A DNA stretch of 64,000 bases from Iris pallida (GCA_029216955.1 JANAVB010033216.1:4944460-5008459); one strand, 5' to 3'; positions 22,776 through 35,625 are shown, numbered from the stretch's first letter. A program made the numbers and translations. Notes: generated by a model not told the origin, from the letters alone.

Positions 22776-24151
22776 TATAATAAGGCAAAGGTAGGAATGG
22801 AATCGAAAAGAACAAAACCTGCAAGCATCCCTCCTACTGCCTGTGCATCCTCGACTGTCATGGCGAAAGCTCGCCCCTGCTGGCCTCCTCCTCTGGCCTG
22901 TTACTGATATTGGACAACCCTCTGCTGCTGAGGCTACAATGGTGTGCCCTTCTGCTATCCTATCGGAGCCCTAGCTCCTGCTGCTGCCTGAGCTAATGGT
23001 GTTGGGTACTTGGGATACTCCCTACACTGATGTTCTGCTGAACCATAAAGTAAACACTTGCCTAGCCTCTTCCTGCAGTCGTTCCACCAATGACCTACCT
23101 TCTTGCAGAACTTGGACATAGCGTCCTGCTGCTGTCTGGGTGCCTGCTGGAAATAGGTACCTCCCTGATCCTGAAGCTGCTGCTGAACAGGCCTCTGCTG
23201 CTGCTGTACATGAGGCCTTTTGGCCAGACCTCCGCTGCCACTAGCTCCGTGAAAGTCCCGACCACTCTTCAGTTTCAGCCCTAGGTCGTCCTCTGCGACC
23301 ATGGCTACTGCTAGGATTTTTGCGAAAGTAGCATCCCGGTCACTCTTGGTCAAGGACCAGACCTCCCTGATCAAACCCCTGCAAAAACTTCCTCGCCTTC
23401 GTCGTCTCGCTCAGATCCTCAATAAATCTGCTCAGCCGGCAGAACTCTTATGCATACTCCTCGACTGTCTGATTCTCCTGAACCAGACTCTCGAACTGCT
23501 GTACTTTGTCTCCCAGTGCTACGTCCAGAAATAACTACTCCTTGAACAGCTTCTTGAAGGCTGCCCAAGTTTTTTCCTCGGTTCCCACTCTGGGGTCTGT
23601 CTGGTACCATATCCTGGCAAGGTCCTGCATCTAACTGCCAGCTGCCTCTACCTAAATCTCCACTGGTATCAATACGAGACAAAAAATCTCCTAAATGTGC
23701 TCAATCCAGTTATCGGCATATATGATTCCCTCGGTACCTCGAAAATCTCTCTGATGCATCTTGTGAAAATCCTGGATGCCTGGCGTCCGCTGCTGATACT
23801 GCTGGATCTGGCCTCCCTGTGGCTAGGAAGTCACCCGCTCCACGGTCGTCCTGACCAAATGATGGGCATCGTCTATGCCCTAACGGAAGCCAGCAATCTG
23901 GTGCTGCTGCTGCTGCTGATGTGACACCAAGATCCGTTCCACTAAGAAAAAGAGGTATGGAGCGTCAACCAATCCCGCAGGTGGCTGCTGCTGCAGCTGA
24001 AGCACCTCAGGAATAACTGGGGTCGGCCTCAGAAGAGGTGGAAGAATAAGAGGAGCTACGGACTCAGAAATCTGATGAACCGGACGTGAGGTGGCAAACC
24101 TCTCGACAGTAACCTCCTGGCCGGAGGATAAGATTGTGTCTCCATAACCAT
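22776..24151 (-). pseudogene. gag: Ty3/gypsy-type gag pseudogene (element B)
   Basis: Relic of the same Gag as element A. Start MVMET at 24,151; a frame change follows near 24,110. Then the capsid frame can be followed with IQDFHKMHQRDFRGTEG, YADNWIEHI, MQDLARIWYQTD, TVEEYA and EFCRLSRFIEDLSE, interrupted by at least six in-frame stops. Another frame change comes near 23,370. The clean stretch 22,955-23,374 holds SLTKSDRDATFAKIL, VAEDDLGLKLK and knuckles that have lost some metal ligands: FCKKVGHWWNDC lacks the first Cys region and CLLYGSAEHQCREY has Cys to Tyr changes. The end AFAMTVEDAQAVGGMLAG matches the position where A and D also leave pol. Confidence 0.85.
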
Positions 24152-24390
24152 CATGAAGACAGACCAAATAAGGAAATCAATACTGAGAAGGAAGCGATAT
24201 AATCAAAGGAGGACAGTTTATTTCAAGAGGAAGCAATTATCAGCAGGAATTCAGTTGGCAGGAATTCAGATAAGAGTTTTTCCTAAATGTTATCGAGTAC
24301 CTCAAAACTTATATCCTATATCCTACTGCAGGCTGTAGTGATACTCTAGTTCGAGTACCATTATAAAATCGCACTAGTTGCGACTCTCAA

Positions 24391-24408
24391 GACCTGCATG
24401 GGCCACCA
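24391..24408 (-). other. Primer-binding-site candidate, element B
   Basis: GACCTGCATGGGCCACCA on the plus strand, identical to element A, 9 bases from the LTR border at 24,418. Confidence 0.6.
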
Positions 24409-24754
24409 CTAAAAATGTGTTACGACCCGCACCCAGTGTAGGGGCACAAGAAGTGGGTATGCCAGCCAGCGCCACAGTGTCGGTGGTAGAACATTTTTCT
24501 AGGTCACTATCACAAACTAAATACAATATGATATACTCTCCGAATGGAGGACAAATCACATAAGGTACAACTCAATCACAAATCTAGAGATGGAAATAGC
24601 ACGATATGATAGATATAAAATATCAAAAGAGAACATACAAACAGAAGGAAGTCTAAGTGTCTAAACGACACATCACAAACATCCAAAAATAATACAACTC
24701 TAAAGTCAATACAAATAACATAATAAAAATAAGATAAAACCTAGCTAATCTAGT

Positions 24755-24867
24755 CTAAGCAGTAGGGATGACGTCCTCAGCTAGAGCTGGATTCTCCTGT
24801 CGGTCCAACTCACAGGTGTCGTCTAGATGGGCTCCATAGTAGGTTGGATAGAAGTTCTCAATATCAT
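24755..24867 (-). other. Acidic mini-exon candidate, right LTR of B
   Basis: Same frame as 18,633-18,745 with a few amino-acid changes (DDIENFYPTYYGAHLDDTCEL...LAEDVIPTA) and the same CTGAC/TTACAG context, here CTTGAC because of one base change at the branch-like site. Confidence 0.5.
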
Positions 24868-25644
24868 CTGTAATATTTTTAACAGGTCCAGTCAAGACAG
24901 GAGCGAGCACAATACATCTCACGTAGTTCATATCATGGCAGAAAATATAAAGCATGCAAATGAGTAAAATATATGAACTCTAAGAAGTTGTACATGAAAA
25001 TGAGAGATATTTGTAAACTGGAAATATATACATGATAAGAATGAACTGTAAGTGACAAGTAATTTAGAGCACAATATGGTTATATAAACATGTTAGGTTA
25101 TAAAATAAAATGGGACTCCATTATACATGAGGGCACAATAGACATATACAATATTTTATACAATAGGTGATTTGATCGCATAACCATTTCCTACTCACCC
25201 TCCCCAATCAGTACACAAGAATCCAATCAAGTTATGTTATTGCACACGAAGTATAGTTTGTACATGATGACCATGTGAGTACATGAGAGTATACGATTTC
25301 ACATGATTTGTACACGAATAACACGAACGCAAGGAGTAAACGATGCCTATGATAAAGTACACGAACACAAAATATCCGATGTTTCCTATAAGGGGATAAC
25401 ATCGCATGAAAGATCCATATAGTACTAATCCATGATAACAAGTGTCAGCATCAAGTAAAGTAATCTAGAACATGATTATAAGTCCTAGCAAGTATAAAAT
25501 GATCAGAGAATGTACTCGCATGCGACTTGAATGTCTGTGAGAATATACTGTCCGAAATAAGGTATCTGAGTCATATTTAGAGCAACACAGTCATGATTTA
25601 GCCAAGGGTTATAAATGAAATTACAGTACAGTATACATGTTTCT

Positions 25645-25735
25645 AGGTCAAACTGGGCCAAAGTCAACACTTGGTCAACTCTAATCAACTGTCTAGTCAA
25701 ACTAGTCAAACTACAACCTATAGGGTCACTCTATA
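25645..25735. promoter_or_regulatory. GGTCAA cluster, right LTR of B only
   Basis: AGGTCAAACTGG, TTGGTCAACT, AGTCAAACTAGTCAAAC and similar. The left LTR of the same element lacks the whole segment. Confidence 0.45.
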
Positions 25736-27224
25736 CCCTAGGCCTAATCCAATATAGGTACAAAACATACATTACATATATATAAGGTAATATATATACA
25801 TACATGTATTTCATTCATACATATCATATAATATACATTACATATCATACCTACAAGCTAGCATATATGCATACATGCCTATACATGGATAACATACATA
25901 CAACTTACATTCATAGATGCATACCTACATGCAAACATTACCAAATATGCATATATATCATATTTGCATACATTCAAATGTACCAATGCATGGTATCACA
26001 TTAACATAGATGCATCACATTATTCATATATGCATTACATTTATTCTTGTTACTTGCATATGGATACCTTATAAGTTACATTCTTGCCTACATGCTTACA
26101 TTAGTTAAGATACCTATTCATGCATTCAACCATATATAAATACATGTCATTTTTATATCTATTTCAGTTTAACATACATGCATTCATTGTACTTATCATA
26201 CTTGCATTTCATCCATCTATTTATGCATTGCATTTTAAATTAGAAAGAGAAAAAGTGGAAAACAGAGAACAGTGAAGGAACTGAATTAATCATACATTCA
26301 TGCTTGCATTCATTCAACTCAAATCAATCTACTCCATTAGCATGAACTCAGCTTTCATGAAAACAGGGAAAAATATGTATAATCTCAAATTTTCATCTCA
26401 TTAGATAATTCATTTATAAATCAACTCGGTTGTATGCCAAATCAAAACCCCATATTTCTTACTTTCCAAAACTGTGAACTCTGTCACAGTTTCCATTTAA
26501 ATCATTGGTAAATCAAACCAATACTTAAATTATCGTTCAATTTCAGATTCAAATATCAGGTTATCCTATAAAACTCAGGTTAAATCATCTACAAAATTCA
26601 GGTTATCGTATCGATTTCAGTTTGAACATAGATTGATACAAAATAAACTCGATTAGTACCAATCAGTGAATGTCATCAATACAAAACCTAAACCATATCA
26701 ATCTCAGGTTCTGACATTACATCACAGTTGTAAATTACATTTAAACTTCATTCAAACATTCCAAAAAACTTAAATCAGATATTTCACATATGGTTCAGTT
26801 TTCAGTTTTAAGATGGTTTGATACCAAATGAACTCGACAATGAACCCTAAATAAACTAAAACTCAGACATCTATCCCAGTATAATATACATCATTACAGT
26901 TTAAAGTATACACTAAAACTTCATAGTAACATTCCTAAAACTCATCCAAACAGTGTAAAAAATATAAGTATCAGTGAATTAATTGTTCGAAACTTTGAAC
27001 AAATCAAAACCAATTCTCGAAATCAAAACAACCAACCTAATTGCAACAAAAACCAAAATAGTTAATCATTAAACATATAATGCATCTATGATCAAAATCC
27101 CAAATTCAGATTATCACTTCAAACCGAACTCACAGTTCAGTGAGTATTAGTAATAAATGAACCCGACCCCAACAACCCAAATTCAATATAAAAACCAAAC
27201 AAAAACCCAATTATAGGCACATAC

Positions 27225-27880
27225 AGAGGTGAGTGACAGTACACATGTGTCATGGGTGATTTTGTGTCCACATTGATAAACACGAAGTGTCCAAATACAA
27301 GGAAATACAGTGTATCAGAAATATTAACAGCAGCATCGTACTGCCATGTCATGCCAAATTGGATACGACACAGAGCATGATACGTGTCGTGCTCGTATAC
27401 ACGTGTTCACTATGGATAGGGCTAGGTAGTCGTCACCTTAGTTTGTGTCCACAACGTGTCTGTGCGTGACATGATGGCCGTATCCGTGGCTCAAAGTGTC
27501 GACTGTACACACAGTGCAAAATTAGTACGCGTGCGATTGCTCTCTCGACACGACACAAAATCATGCCAAACTCAAGGGGTGGTATGTCAGTGGTTGTCTC
27601 CACCCTCGTGCCAAGTGGCACGAGTCCACGTGTCCAATTATGAGAGAAATCAGTGCGTGTCATCAGGGCACTGTGCCGCAGTCCCGTGCACAGGTTCGTG
27701 TCCAGATTTGGACACGAAATGGACACAAAATTGTGCTTAGTCCCTAGTGGATTCAAAATACACCTATAGGGCTACACAAAAGTGAAATTTTTTTGAAAAA
27801 CAATAACAAAAAGTTCATATAGGCATTTAATCAAACACTTATTTAAAAACTCTGATACGTGTCCGATATGCATACTTAAT
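27225..27880. promoter_or_regulatory. CGTGTC/ACGTGTC island, right LTR of B
   Basis: Same type as in A, with ACGTGTC near 27,381, 27,631 and 27,857 and a degenerate copy of the terminal palindrome (ACGTGTCCGATATGC). The left-LTR copy is at about 20,695-21,345. Confidence 0.45.
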
Positions 27881-28799
27881 GGACACGAGATTCTACCAAA
27901 CTCACTCTACAGCTAGGGGACACCTAGATGGATGCAACTATGGAAAGAAATCAGGAATTCATTAGGGTTTATAGTGTTTTACCTATTGAGAGTTCAAACT
28001 CAATGAAATCTCTTAAGTGAGTTGTTCCCTCCACAATCTATGGCTAAATGCTCTTCAAATCCTTGCTGCTGAAATGAATCTCAATGCAAAAGAGTAGCCT
28101 CAATTTGGGATCAATTTGGATAAAGGGGAAGGAATTTAGGGAAGAACAAATTAGGATTTTTTGTAGGTATTAAAAAGAGGCAAGGAATTTGTAAAAAGAT
28201 GTTTAAATAGGGGAAGGGGGCTCTTGATGGCTGTTGTAAAGGACTAGGGTTAGCGTTTAGATGTAGATGGGTGGCTAAGGATTCTCCACATAATTTCAAG
28301 TCCAATCATTGGTTCAATTTAATCCTAAGGCTTTCTTTCTACAAATATCTTAAGGAAAAAATATCCTACTACAATAATATCTAGATATTCCTAACCTTGT
28401 CATGATGGAAGCTTCTAATCTAATATCTAGGCTCATGACTAATATCTAGGTTAGGACAACTTCTAGGTTAAGGCTTAACAAATAGATTAGCACATAATTA
28501 ATTATGAAAATTTATTTTTAATTCAAAAGTCACAAAATGACCAAAATATCCTTAGGCTAAAAAGTGATAATTTGTAATTCTAATCACATGACTAGGCTCC
28601 CATGGTCATGGTTAGTCCCTAGGCTTAGCAATTCTAGGGCTACACTTATTAAACATCAAAATCACAATTCAACATTTTAAATAGTATTAAATTAATTAAA
28701 ATTCACCAAAAATTATTAACATGATTTAAATTCTATTATTGAATAATCAAAATTATAAAAGTTTAAAATTACCCTCATTTTAGAAAAGTGGGTGTTACA

Positions 28800-29282
28800 C
28801 ATCGTGGCACACTATTGATTCTTGTCATGTCTAGCTTGATATAGTGGCTCGTCGTAGCACACTCCTGTCTTGATACTTGTATTCCTATTGTGGCTTGTTG
28901 TCACATCCCGCTTCCCAGGATACGATGAGCTGGGTACGTAACTACATCTCCAGGCTACTCACACCCATACCCGTATCAGCGATTGTTACCTGTAAAATTC
29001 TAGGATGGAGTGCAAGTCATACTAACTACACATTCATTCTACAAACTATAACTATTATATAATATGGTAAAAGTACAACTATACAAGTCATTACATCAAA
29101 ACCATTAATTTACATAACTTCCAGATATAAAATGTTGTATGTGGCAACCTTGAAAGCCACTCAAAGTCATTGCTCAACCTTGTCCACTTCATATAGAGGT
29201 AGCATCTCGCCTGAAACTTCATCTTCTCCTAGTGAACAATACTAGGTCGTTATAATGATAGCAAGTCCTCGGTCAAGAATGG
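28800..29282. mobile_element. Unclassified LTR fragment
   Basis: Starts with GTGGC-CGTCGT-GCACACT repeats similar to 34,150-34,260, then TGTCACATCCCGCTTCCC at about 28,890, which looks like the terminus of another LTR, then anonymous AT-rich sequence up to the C1 border. No gene seen. Confidence 0.4.
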
Positions 29283-30470
29283 TGTCACGCCCTAGAGCCA
29301 GAATACTAGCAAGTAGGGATGGACCAGGCCAGTTACGTATACCGAAGTACTCCAATCCTTCGAAATAGCGTTCAAGCTATATAAATAGGGGTCGCTACTA
29401 TAATCCAACATGCAATCCTAAGTCAAAAATCCTAGGTATCTCAATCACAAGCATTAAACAATATACAAGAAGTATGATCATCTGAAATATAAAATATTAA
29501 AGCATCCTAAACTATCATATATTAATGATCATGAAGCTAGTAATACAGAATGAAAAACTGGCAAGAGTAATAGTCATACATGATAAGCTTTAGCTATAGT
29601 CTAGAATACGCAAATCAAGTCTAAACCCGTAGGTTAAATGTCAAGTCCAAACATGAGCTAAACAAGTGCTCGGTGGCGAAAAGCCTCAAAAAAATATGTA
29701 CAAAAACTAGTGGGCATAAAATGAAATAAACCCACTCAGGTACTCTGGTGCTCCGGGTAGTCACCATCGAGTGGAAGGTACGAAAGATCCTCGGACGTCT
29801 CTACCAGATCTGGCCAAACAAAACTAGTAGGATCAGATCCCCAGATAGCAAGTACTACAAGGAAGCCAAACTAGGTACTAAAACCAGCATACAATCATAT
29901 CATAGGGAAAAGACAGTAAAATAGATGTGATCAATGTAATAAAATAGGAAACATGTGAACATGTACAGGATCAAGGGAACTGAAATAGCATGTAAGTAAA
30001 GCCGTGAATATAGAAGAAATAGGATAATATTATGTAAAGGAAACTAAGCATGTGAGCATGGCATTAGTAAATCATGTGGAAGTATAGGTGTGAATCTAAA
30101 AACTGAAATAAACAAGATGGACTAGACAAGACAAGACTCCATCCATCAATCACAACCAAGCAAGAGTACGAATTGATACATTAGCTAACTAGGGTTATCA
30201 CAATCCTAATTACTAACAAATGCAAGTTGAGAAATCTAATCCAATTATCTACCCTAAAGACCACCCGACTCATCCAGGCCAAAAAGAAAATAAGTATAGT
30301 AGACACACCGCAGTAAGATACGTGTCTTCTTAGGTGCAACACTCGACGGTGTGCTAGAAGAGTGCTCATCATAACAGATAGATCCAAATCCTAAGTACAC
30401 AAATAGGGCCAAAACAGATGGACATGTAGGTAACCGAAAAAATCTCCCCTTCCAATGATCTAAATAATCA
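29283..30470 (-). repeat. C1 3' LTR remnant
   Basis: Aligns by eye, in reverse complement, with 35,625 back to about 34,500 (C2). Shared words include CATGAAGCTAGT, GTGGGCA, GATCTGGCCA and CTAACTAGGGTTATCACA. The right boundary is approximate. Confidence 0.6.
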
Positions 30471-30603
30471 AGCTACCATATATGGTTGGCCAGGTATAGG
30501 AATGCTTATAAATCGACTAAAAGTGATTTTCTACCAACTAAAACTCCTATAAAATATATTGCCACTCTATTATAGTTGGTCTTCCTAGTATAGTTGTTCT
30601 ATC

Positions 30604-30987
30604 CTACTCGTACATACCTTGGATAATCACCATCCTAAGAAATTTTACTAATGTAGCTTCTATCCTAAGATAAAACATAATCAAAGCTATCTCAACTAGT
30701 CCAAGTACTGATGGAACACCTTGTTCATCTAATACATAAATACTACAGATGCATTTGTTTTTCCAAAAGGTATCAACAAACTGGTAGTAGCCGTAGCGGA
30801 TTTCGAGTGATGTTCTTGGAATGTCCTCTTTTTGCATTGTCCCCTGATGGTATCCCGAGCTTAAGTAAATAAAAAATATACCTTTGCTTCTACCAGCCGG
30901 CCGAATCAGTCGATGGCGAACTATACTTTGAGCTACCAGAGTGATTTTTAGCTTCAAATGATCAATCAGTCTGAAGATAACGATCAC
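30604..30987 (-). pseudogene. pol: Ty3/gypsy reverse transcriptase relic (C1)
   Basis: The frame shows FFIYLSSGYHQ, followed by KEDIPRTSLEIRYGYYQF, which corresponds to the F-x-K-I-D-L-R-S-G-Y-H-Q and E-E-D-I-P-K-T-A-F-R-T-R-Y-G-H-Y-E-F blocks of gypsy reverse transcriptases. The first catalytic Asp is replaced (IYL instead of IDL), and the FIDDIL catalytic motif cannot be found downstream in frame. The surrounding protease, RNase H and integrase regions are not recognisable. This is the only Ty3/gypsy polymerase relic I found in the window. No start methionine applies. Confidence 0.7.
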
Positions 30988-32255
30988 CGACTCATTCTAA
31001 AGTATAAACAATCTATCAAGATTCTTAACAATGAGGCTAGCTAATCTTTAGAATCATGACCTAACTTATACTACCTTAGAGGTCATATATCTCGATTCCA
31101 ACCAGTTCACCTACTTCTCTGGCTTGAATTTTCTCCAATCGTTTCTCATAGCAATATGGTATTTTTATACTAAAATGTGGTCTGCTATGTCCTAACCCTT
31201 ATATGCTTGTCTACTATATAATGGGCATGCTAATGCTAGACAATGCTTATATATAATACGTTGAAAACCACTTACCTATCGACTAATCTTCTAGTCATGG
31301 TTATTAATAGGTCCTTTCAAGCTATTCTTCATATGTATATAGTAGTATATCTAGTCTAATACCGTCCTTGCCATTTTTCAAACAAATATTTCTAAATCGA
31401 CATCAAGGCACAACCTAACATCATACATAATTTTGATTCATTCCCTTGATAAGAATCTCCCTAGTAAGGATCCTTCAGGTCACTGTTTGGGATAACTTTA
31501 TATATGCATAACATCATATTTTCTATATCCTTCAAATGAACATTTTCTAGACCTATTTGCAACCTTAAAATGTCTTTAAGGATTATAAGTGCCTTATAGA
31601 ATCATCATATCTATAACAAGACTTTCAAATTATTCAAGTACAGTTGTCCATGTGGGTGATCATATTCTAATTAGGAAACCATATCTAACTTAAAATTCTA
31701 CCAGATATTCTTCCAAGTTATCCTATTTATTTCGATTGAGAATCCTATCTTATCTTCCTCAATAAACCAAATTAAACTGTGCTATACTTCTACCCCATCT
31801 CTATATAACCAAGGTATTCTAATCCGTCTCTACCCACCATAGGTGAATAACGGAAGGGTTGTAGTCCATTGCTCCTAGAGTCTCTCGTTAGGGTTAAGTC
31901 TCCTATAAGAATTCTATTTTGCCAGTCCGATCTACTCGGTCTATCTAATTGAGGCATCTATCCAAACCCTTACTATCTTAGATAACTAATTCCTTTTATA
32001 ATATTGTATCAACTATATTCTATCCAGTGATGGAGTAGATGGTTCACTAAGCACGAACGTTCATCCTTCCGAAAGAGGGAATGACGAGAATCCCAAAATG
32101 AGGAGGTCAAGGAAGTTGATCGAATTTAATTGCGAGTTCCAAAGGCGATGGATAAATTTAAAAGAGTTTTCAAGGCAGTTGTGGATTGAGATCCTAATAC
32201 TTTACCGTATTGCAGGCTCCTTTGGCACAGTAACGTAACCAAAATAATATGCTCT

Positions 32256-32273
32256 GACCTGTATAGGCCACCA
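32256..32273 (-). other. Primer-binding-site candidate, C1
   Basis: GACCTGTATAGGCCACCA on the plus strand, three changes from the A/B/D version, 10 bases from the LTR start at 32,284. Confidence 0.55.
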
Positions 32274-32283
32274 CAATAAAACA

Positions 32284-33600
32284 TGTAACACACTAGTCCC
32301 AAAATACATAGGACTTGGAGATCATATATATGCCAGCTACATATCAAGTGGACTCTAGTCTGGCTCGAGTACGTATAAGCTATCTTTGTGTTCTAATACT
32401 ATCTATCAATCAACTATAAATATATCTAACTCAATCCAAAGAATAAGTAAATCAGGAATAAATAATATATATTATGATATGCAGTCCAATAACATATACG
32501 TTCGATTAGACCTGAAGAACGACATGGATCTATAAAACTAAGCTAAGAACAGAGTATAAATGACGGATACAATATGAAAGCATGATAAAATATCTAAGTT
32601 GGATATAGCAATAGCTCCATGAGAAGCAGACTATCTCTGTATGACCAATTACCTGGAGAGATCACCAAGTCCTTAGGGAACATAGTAAGGTACAAAAAAA
32701 TATGCCAATGTAACAGTAAAAAAATAAATGAACAAGGGGTATCTACTATAACCAGTCTAAGTGCAAATATGCAGTTGAGGACAATCCTAATACCAGACCC
32801 ATCCATATAGGCAATCACCCGTGGCACCATGCTATGATACCGATGGGCGAACAATCAATCAATATCATGGCTCTTTTACAGAGACCATGACCACGAGTAT
32901 AATAACTAAGTTCCAAATATGGAAGCATGATCACGAGTCTAGATGACCGAATACTTCAGTAGATTCCTCCCCTCCCAATGATCTAAATCTATCCAGTGAA
33001 GTCATGTATTATTTTGGTACCAGTAACAAGTCATGCGAGCTAGTATTACATGCTACCACAGAGTCCATAGATACGAATATCTCATGTCAGACTCCGTATT
33101 ATATCATCATCATTATCATCCATCGTGTCTGTATCCTGTGGTCCATCGTGTTAATGAACACGAATATAATATATCGCAATGCCTAGGGTTGATACCCAAT
33201 ATCAATATACTGACATCGACATCCGAATCCATTCAGATGCTAAGTATAAACTAACCCTACGTCCTCAATGATCACTAATAAGAAAATAAATATGCAACAA
33301 TAAAAGAAAATAATAAGGTACTAAAACATTGGCAAGGTGGACTTGCCTGTAACCTCTATTTGCGTATTTGTCTGACCAACTCCAAAGTCCTCGCTACTTC
33401 AGTCAAGTACGCCTATAATAAATATTTTATTATTAATAATACAATAATACCTTACAATATATGGACTTATCATATATAGACCTTAATAATATATTTATAC
33501 CAAAACTAGTCGTATTGACTACTCTACTTAATATAACATATATAGTATTAAATCTACCTATAAAAGTAATATATTATTAACGTAAAAATATTACTTTTAG
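32284..33600 (-). repeat. C1 5' LTR remnant
   Basis: TGTAACACACTAGTCCCAAAA onward. In reverse complement it matches the C3 LTR 46,180-47,288, for example CCTGGAGAGATCA-CAAG-TCCTTAGGG (32,650) against the same word near 46,880, and GCCAGCT near each end. Confidence 0.6.
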
Positions 33601-33616
33601 TTCTGGAAAATATTTC

Positions 33617-33975
33617 ACGTACACTGCTCTCTCAGCGTGCGTGACTTTTCACCTACGCTGCTCTCTCAGCGTACGTGACTTTTCACCTACGCTGCTCCCT
33701 GTAGCGTGCGTGACTTTTCACCTACGCTGCTCTCTCAGCGTGCGTGACTTTTCACCTACGCTGCTCCCTGTTGCGTGCGTGACTTTTTATCTACGCTGCT
33801 CTCTCAGCGTGCGTGACTTTTCACCTACGCTGCTCCCTGTAGCGTGCGTGACTTTTCACCTACGCTGCTCTCTCAGCGTACGTGACTTTTCACCTACGCT
33901 GCTCCCTGTAGCGTGCGTGACTTTTTACCTACGCTGCTCTCTGGCGTGCGTGACTTTTCACCTACGCTGCTCCCC
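33617..33975. repeat. 34/35-bp tandem repeat (minisatellite)
   Basis: About ten units of CGTGACTTTTCACCTACGCT followed by GCTCTCTCAG or GCTCCCTGTA and GCGTG. Units of 34 and 35 bp alternate, so the higher-order period is 69 bp, which keeps a 116-codon plus-strand frame open by arithmetic only. Confidence 0.95.
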
Positions 33976-33989
33976 TGACCCCCTTGCTT

Positions 33990-35625
33990 AATCCATTAGC
34001 TCTTGGAGTTCTGGTTTTATCTCCTTGAGCTTGGCTCTTCTATAGCCCTATATATTGATATTTTATTAGATATTTTATGCCCATTTTATATCCTTACGCC
34101 TTTTGTCATGAACTTGATTTTACTTAATATGTTTGGAATGACTATTGTACATGGCATGGTATGACAAGGAACTAGCATAACACGACAGTGACCCGTAGTA
34201 GTGCACTCCTGACATGACCAACCTGACATGATAGTGGCCCGTCGTGGCGCACTCCCGACAAGTACCCTGACATGATTTATCTTGATAACTCAACTTGACC
34301 TGCCTTGACACCGTGGGTGGTTCTTTCTTGCTTGCTTGTTAATCCACTTGTCCTGTCTTGCATCATGTCTAGGATGGGACTCCTGAGTACCACGGTCAGG
34401 AGTTCCTACTAAAATGGATTAAGGTTAATAACTAGAATAACACAGTAGTCATGAAGAGATGACACAGCTACAGGCAATCCCGTTACCTGGGCGCTCTTGG
34501 GATCTGTAGCCTGCCGTCGAGTAGGGCACATTTCAAGCACACCGTCGCGTGTTGTACCCTCTAAGTCACCTAAGGGTACATTTGTCTCCTGGACGGTGTA
34601 CCCACCTGAATTCAACCCCTAATTTTCGACCTGGGTAACCTGGATGGTCTGCAGGGCTTGTGGCTGTGGAATAATCTCACTGCATCTTGTTAGTAATTAG
34701 GCCTGTGATAACCCTAGTTAGTTAAAGTAGTAAGCCGTAGTATCTGCTTGGCCGTGATTGACTGAATGAGGTATAACTAGTTTAGCCATGTCTTGATCCA
34801 GTACAAGATTGCTCCATGTCTTAGTTTTTTGTATTATTATCTTGCCGATAAATGGTGGGAAACCAAGTTTTGTTCAGATGAAGGGTTACAACCCCGGTCC
34901 TTGTTTGGTTTACGGGTTGTAACCTGGCTATCGGAATAGTTCCATGGTTATCTCGTCTTATATCATCCTGACATGTTTTGTTGTAAATTCTAGTTTTAAT
35001 ATTAGATTTTCTTGTGCTGAATGCTGGCTTTTGTTCTTATTTCATGGCCCCCTTGTGGCACTTGCTCTTTCTGGGGTTAACCCAGCTGGTTTTGTGTGGC
35101 CAGATTTCGGAGCAGCTCCCGAGGATCTACCAAGCTTCCAGCCCAATGGTGGCGACTAGACGGAACCCGGGCCAAGAGTGGGTTTTCCTTTTTGTCTTGC
35201 CCACTTTATTGTAAAAATATTCTTTTGAGGCGTTTAGCCGACAAGCACCTGTTAGCTCGATGCACTTTTACTTACTGTCTGCCTACGGGCTGTAAACATG
35301 ATTAACAAATCCTAGGGTTGATCATGTATGACTAAACTCTTGCTAGTCCTAATATTTTGTAACGACTAGCTTCATGATCAGCTGAATATGTGATATTTGG
35401 GATGCCTTATTATTGTATATTTAATGATCATACATCTTGTGACTTTACTTACTTGCTGTGATTGAGACATTAGGCTTATTCATGACCATAAGAGACTGCT
35501 GGCTTGTAGTAAACCCTCATATATCTAGACAGCCGTGACCGTATATCGAGGTGGTTTCTATTTCAATATACGTAGCTGGCTATGTCTGCCCCCGCTCTCC
35601 AGTATTCTGGTTCTGGGGCGTGACA
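33990..35625 (+). repeat. C2: family-C LTR in plus orientation
   Basis: Ends GTATTCTGGTTCTGGGGCGTGACA at 35,625, the reverse complement of the C1 LTR start. Homology to C1 (reverse) runs left to at least 34,500. No internal region or partner LTR can be assigned, so it is either a solo LTR or a truncated end. It abuts element D at 35,626. Confidence 0.6.

Larger units (their letters stand above)
18471..28799 (-). mobile_element. Element B: degraded gag-only LTR retrotransposon
   Basis: Same plan as element A but older: left LTR 18,471-22,295 (missing about 177 terminal bases and carrying internal deletions), interior 22,296-24,417 with a broken gag only, right LTR 24,418-28,799. The interior keeps the pol-end/polypurine signature next to 22,295 (sense ATTTCGAGGACGAAATT, then CTAGGGGGTAGACT) and the primer-site candidate next to 24,418. 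No reverse transcriptase or integrase is present. The target duplication cannot be tested because the left end is lost. Confidence 0.88.
24418..28799 (-). repeat. Element B, 5' LTR (right), complete
   Basis: 4,382 bp from TGTTACGACCCGCACCC to GGTGTTACA. Contains the acidic frame (24,755-24,867), donor-like block near 25,504, GGTCAA cluster (about 25,645-25,735), AT-rich TACATA tract (25,770-26,300), A-rich middle, CGTGTC island (27,225-27,880), TATA-like box (28,201-28,214, sense CCTATTTAAAC) and conserved U3 end. Confidence 0.92.
29283..33600 (-). mobile_element. Family-C element C1: old degraded Ty3/gypsy element
   Basis: Minus-strand element with LTR-like ends TGTCACGCCC (29,283) and TGTAACACACTAG (32,284), a primer-site-like sequence beside the latter, and a reverse-transcriptase relic between. 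The interior 30,988-32,255 is noncoding by decay. The LTRs match those of C2 and C3 only in patches, so all copies are old. The right end is lost near the minisatellite at 33,617. Confidence 0.7.

Noticed and set aside
33617..33975. Possible CRISPR array because of regular short repeats
   Set aside because: Units are contiguous without unique spacers, in a plant repeat context.
33641..33991. 116-codon plus-strand frame with repeating TFHLRCSLSVRDFSPTLLP
   Set aside because: Produced by a 69-bp period of the minisatellite; no independent coding evidence.
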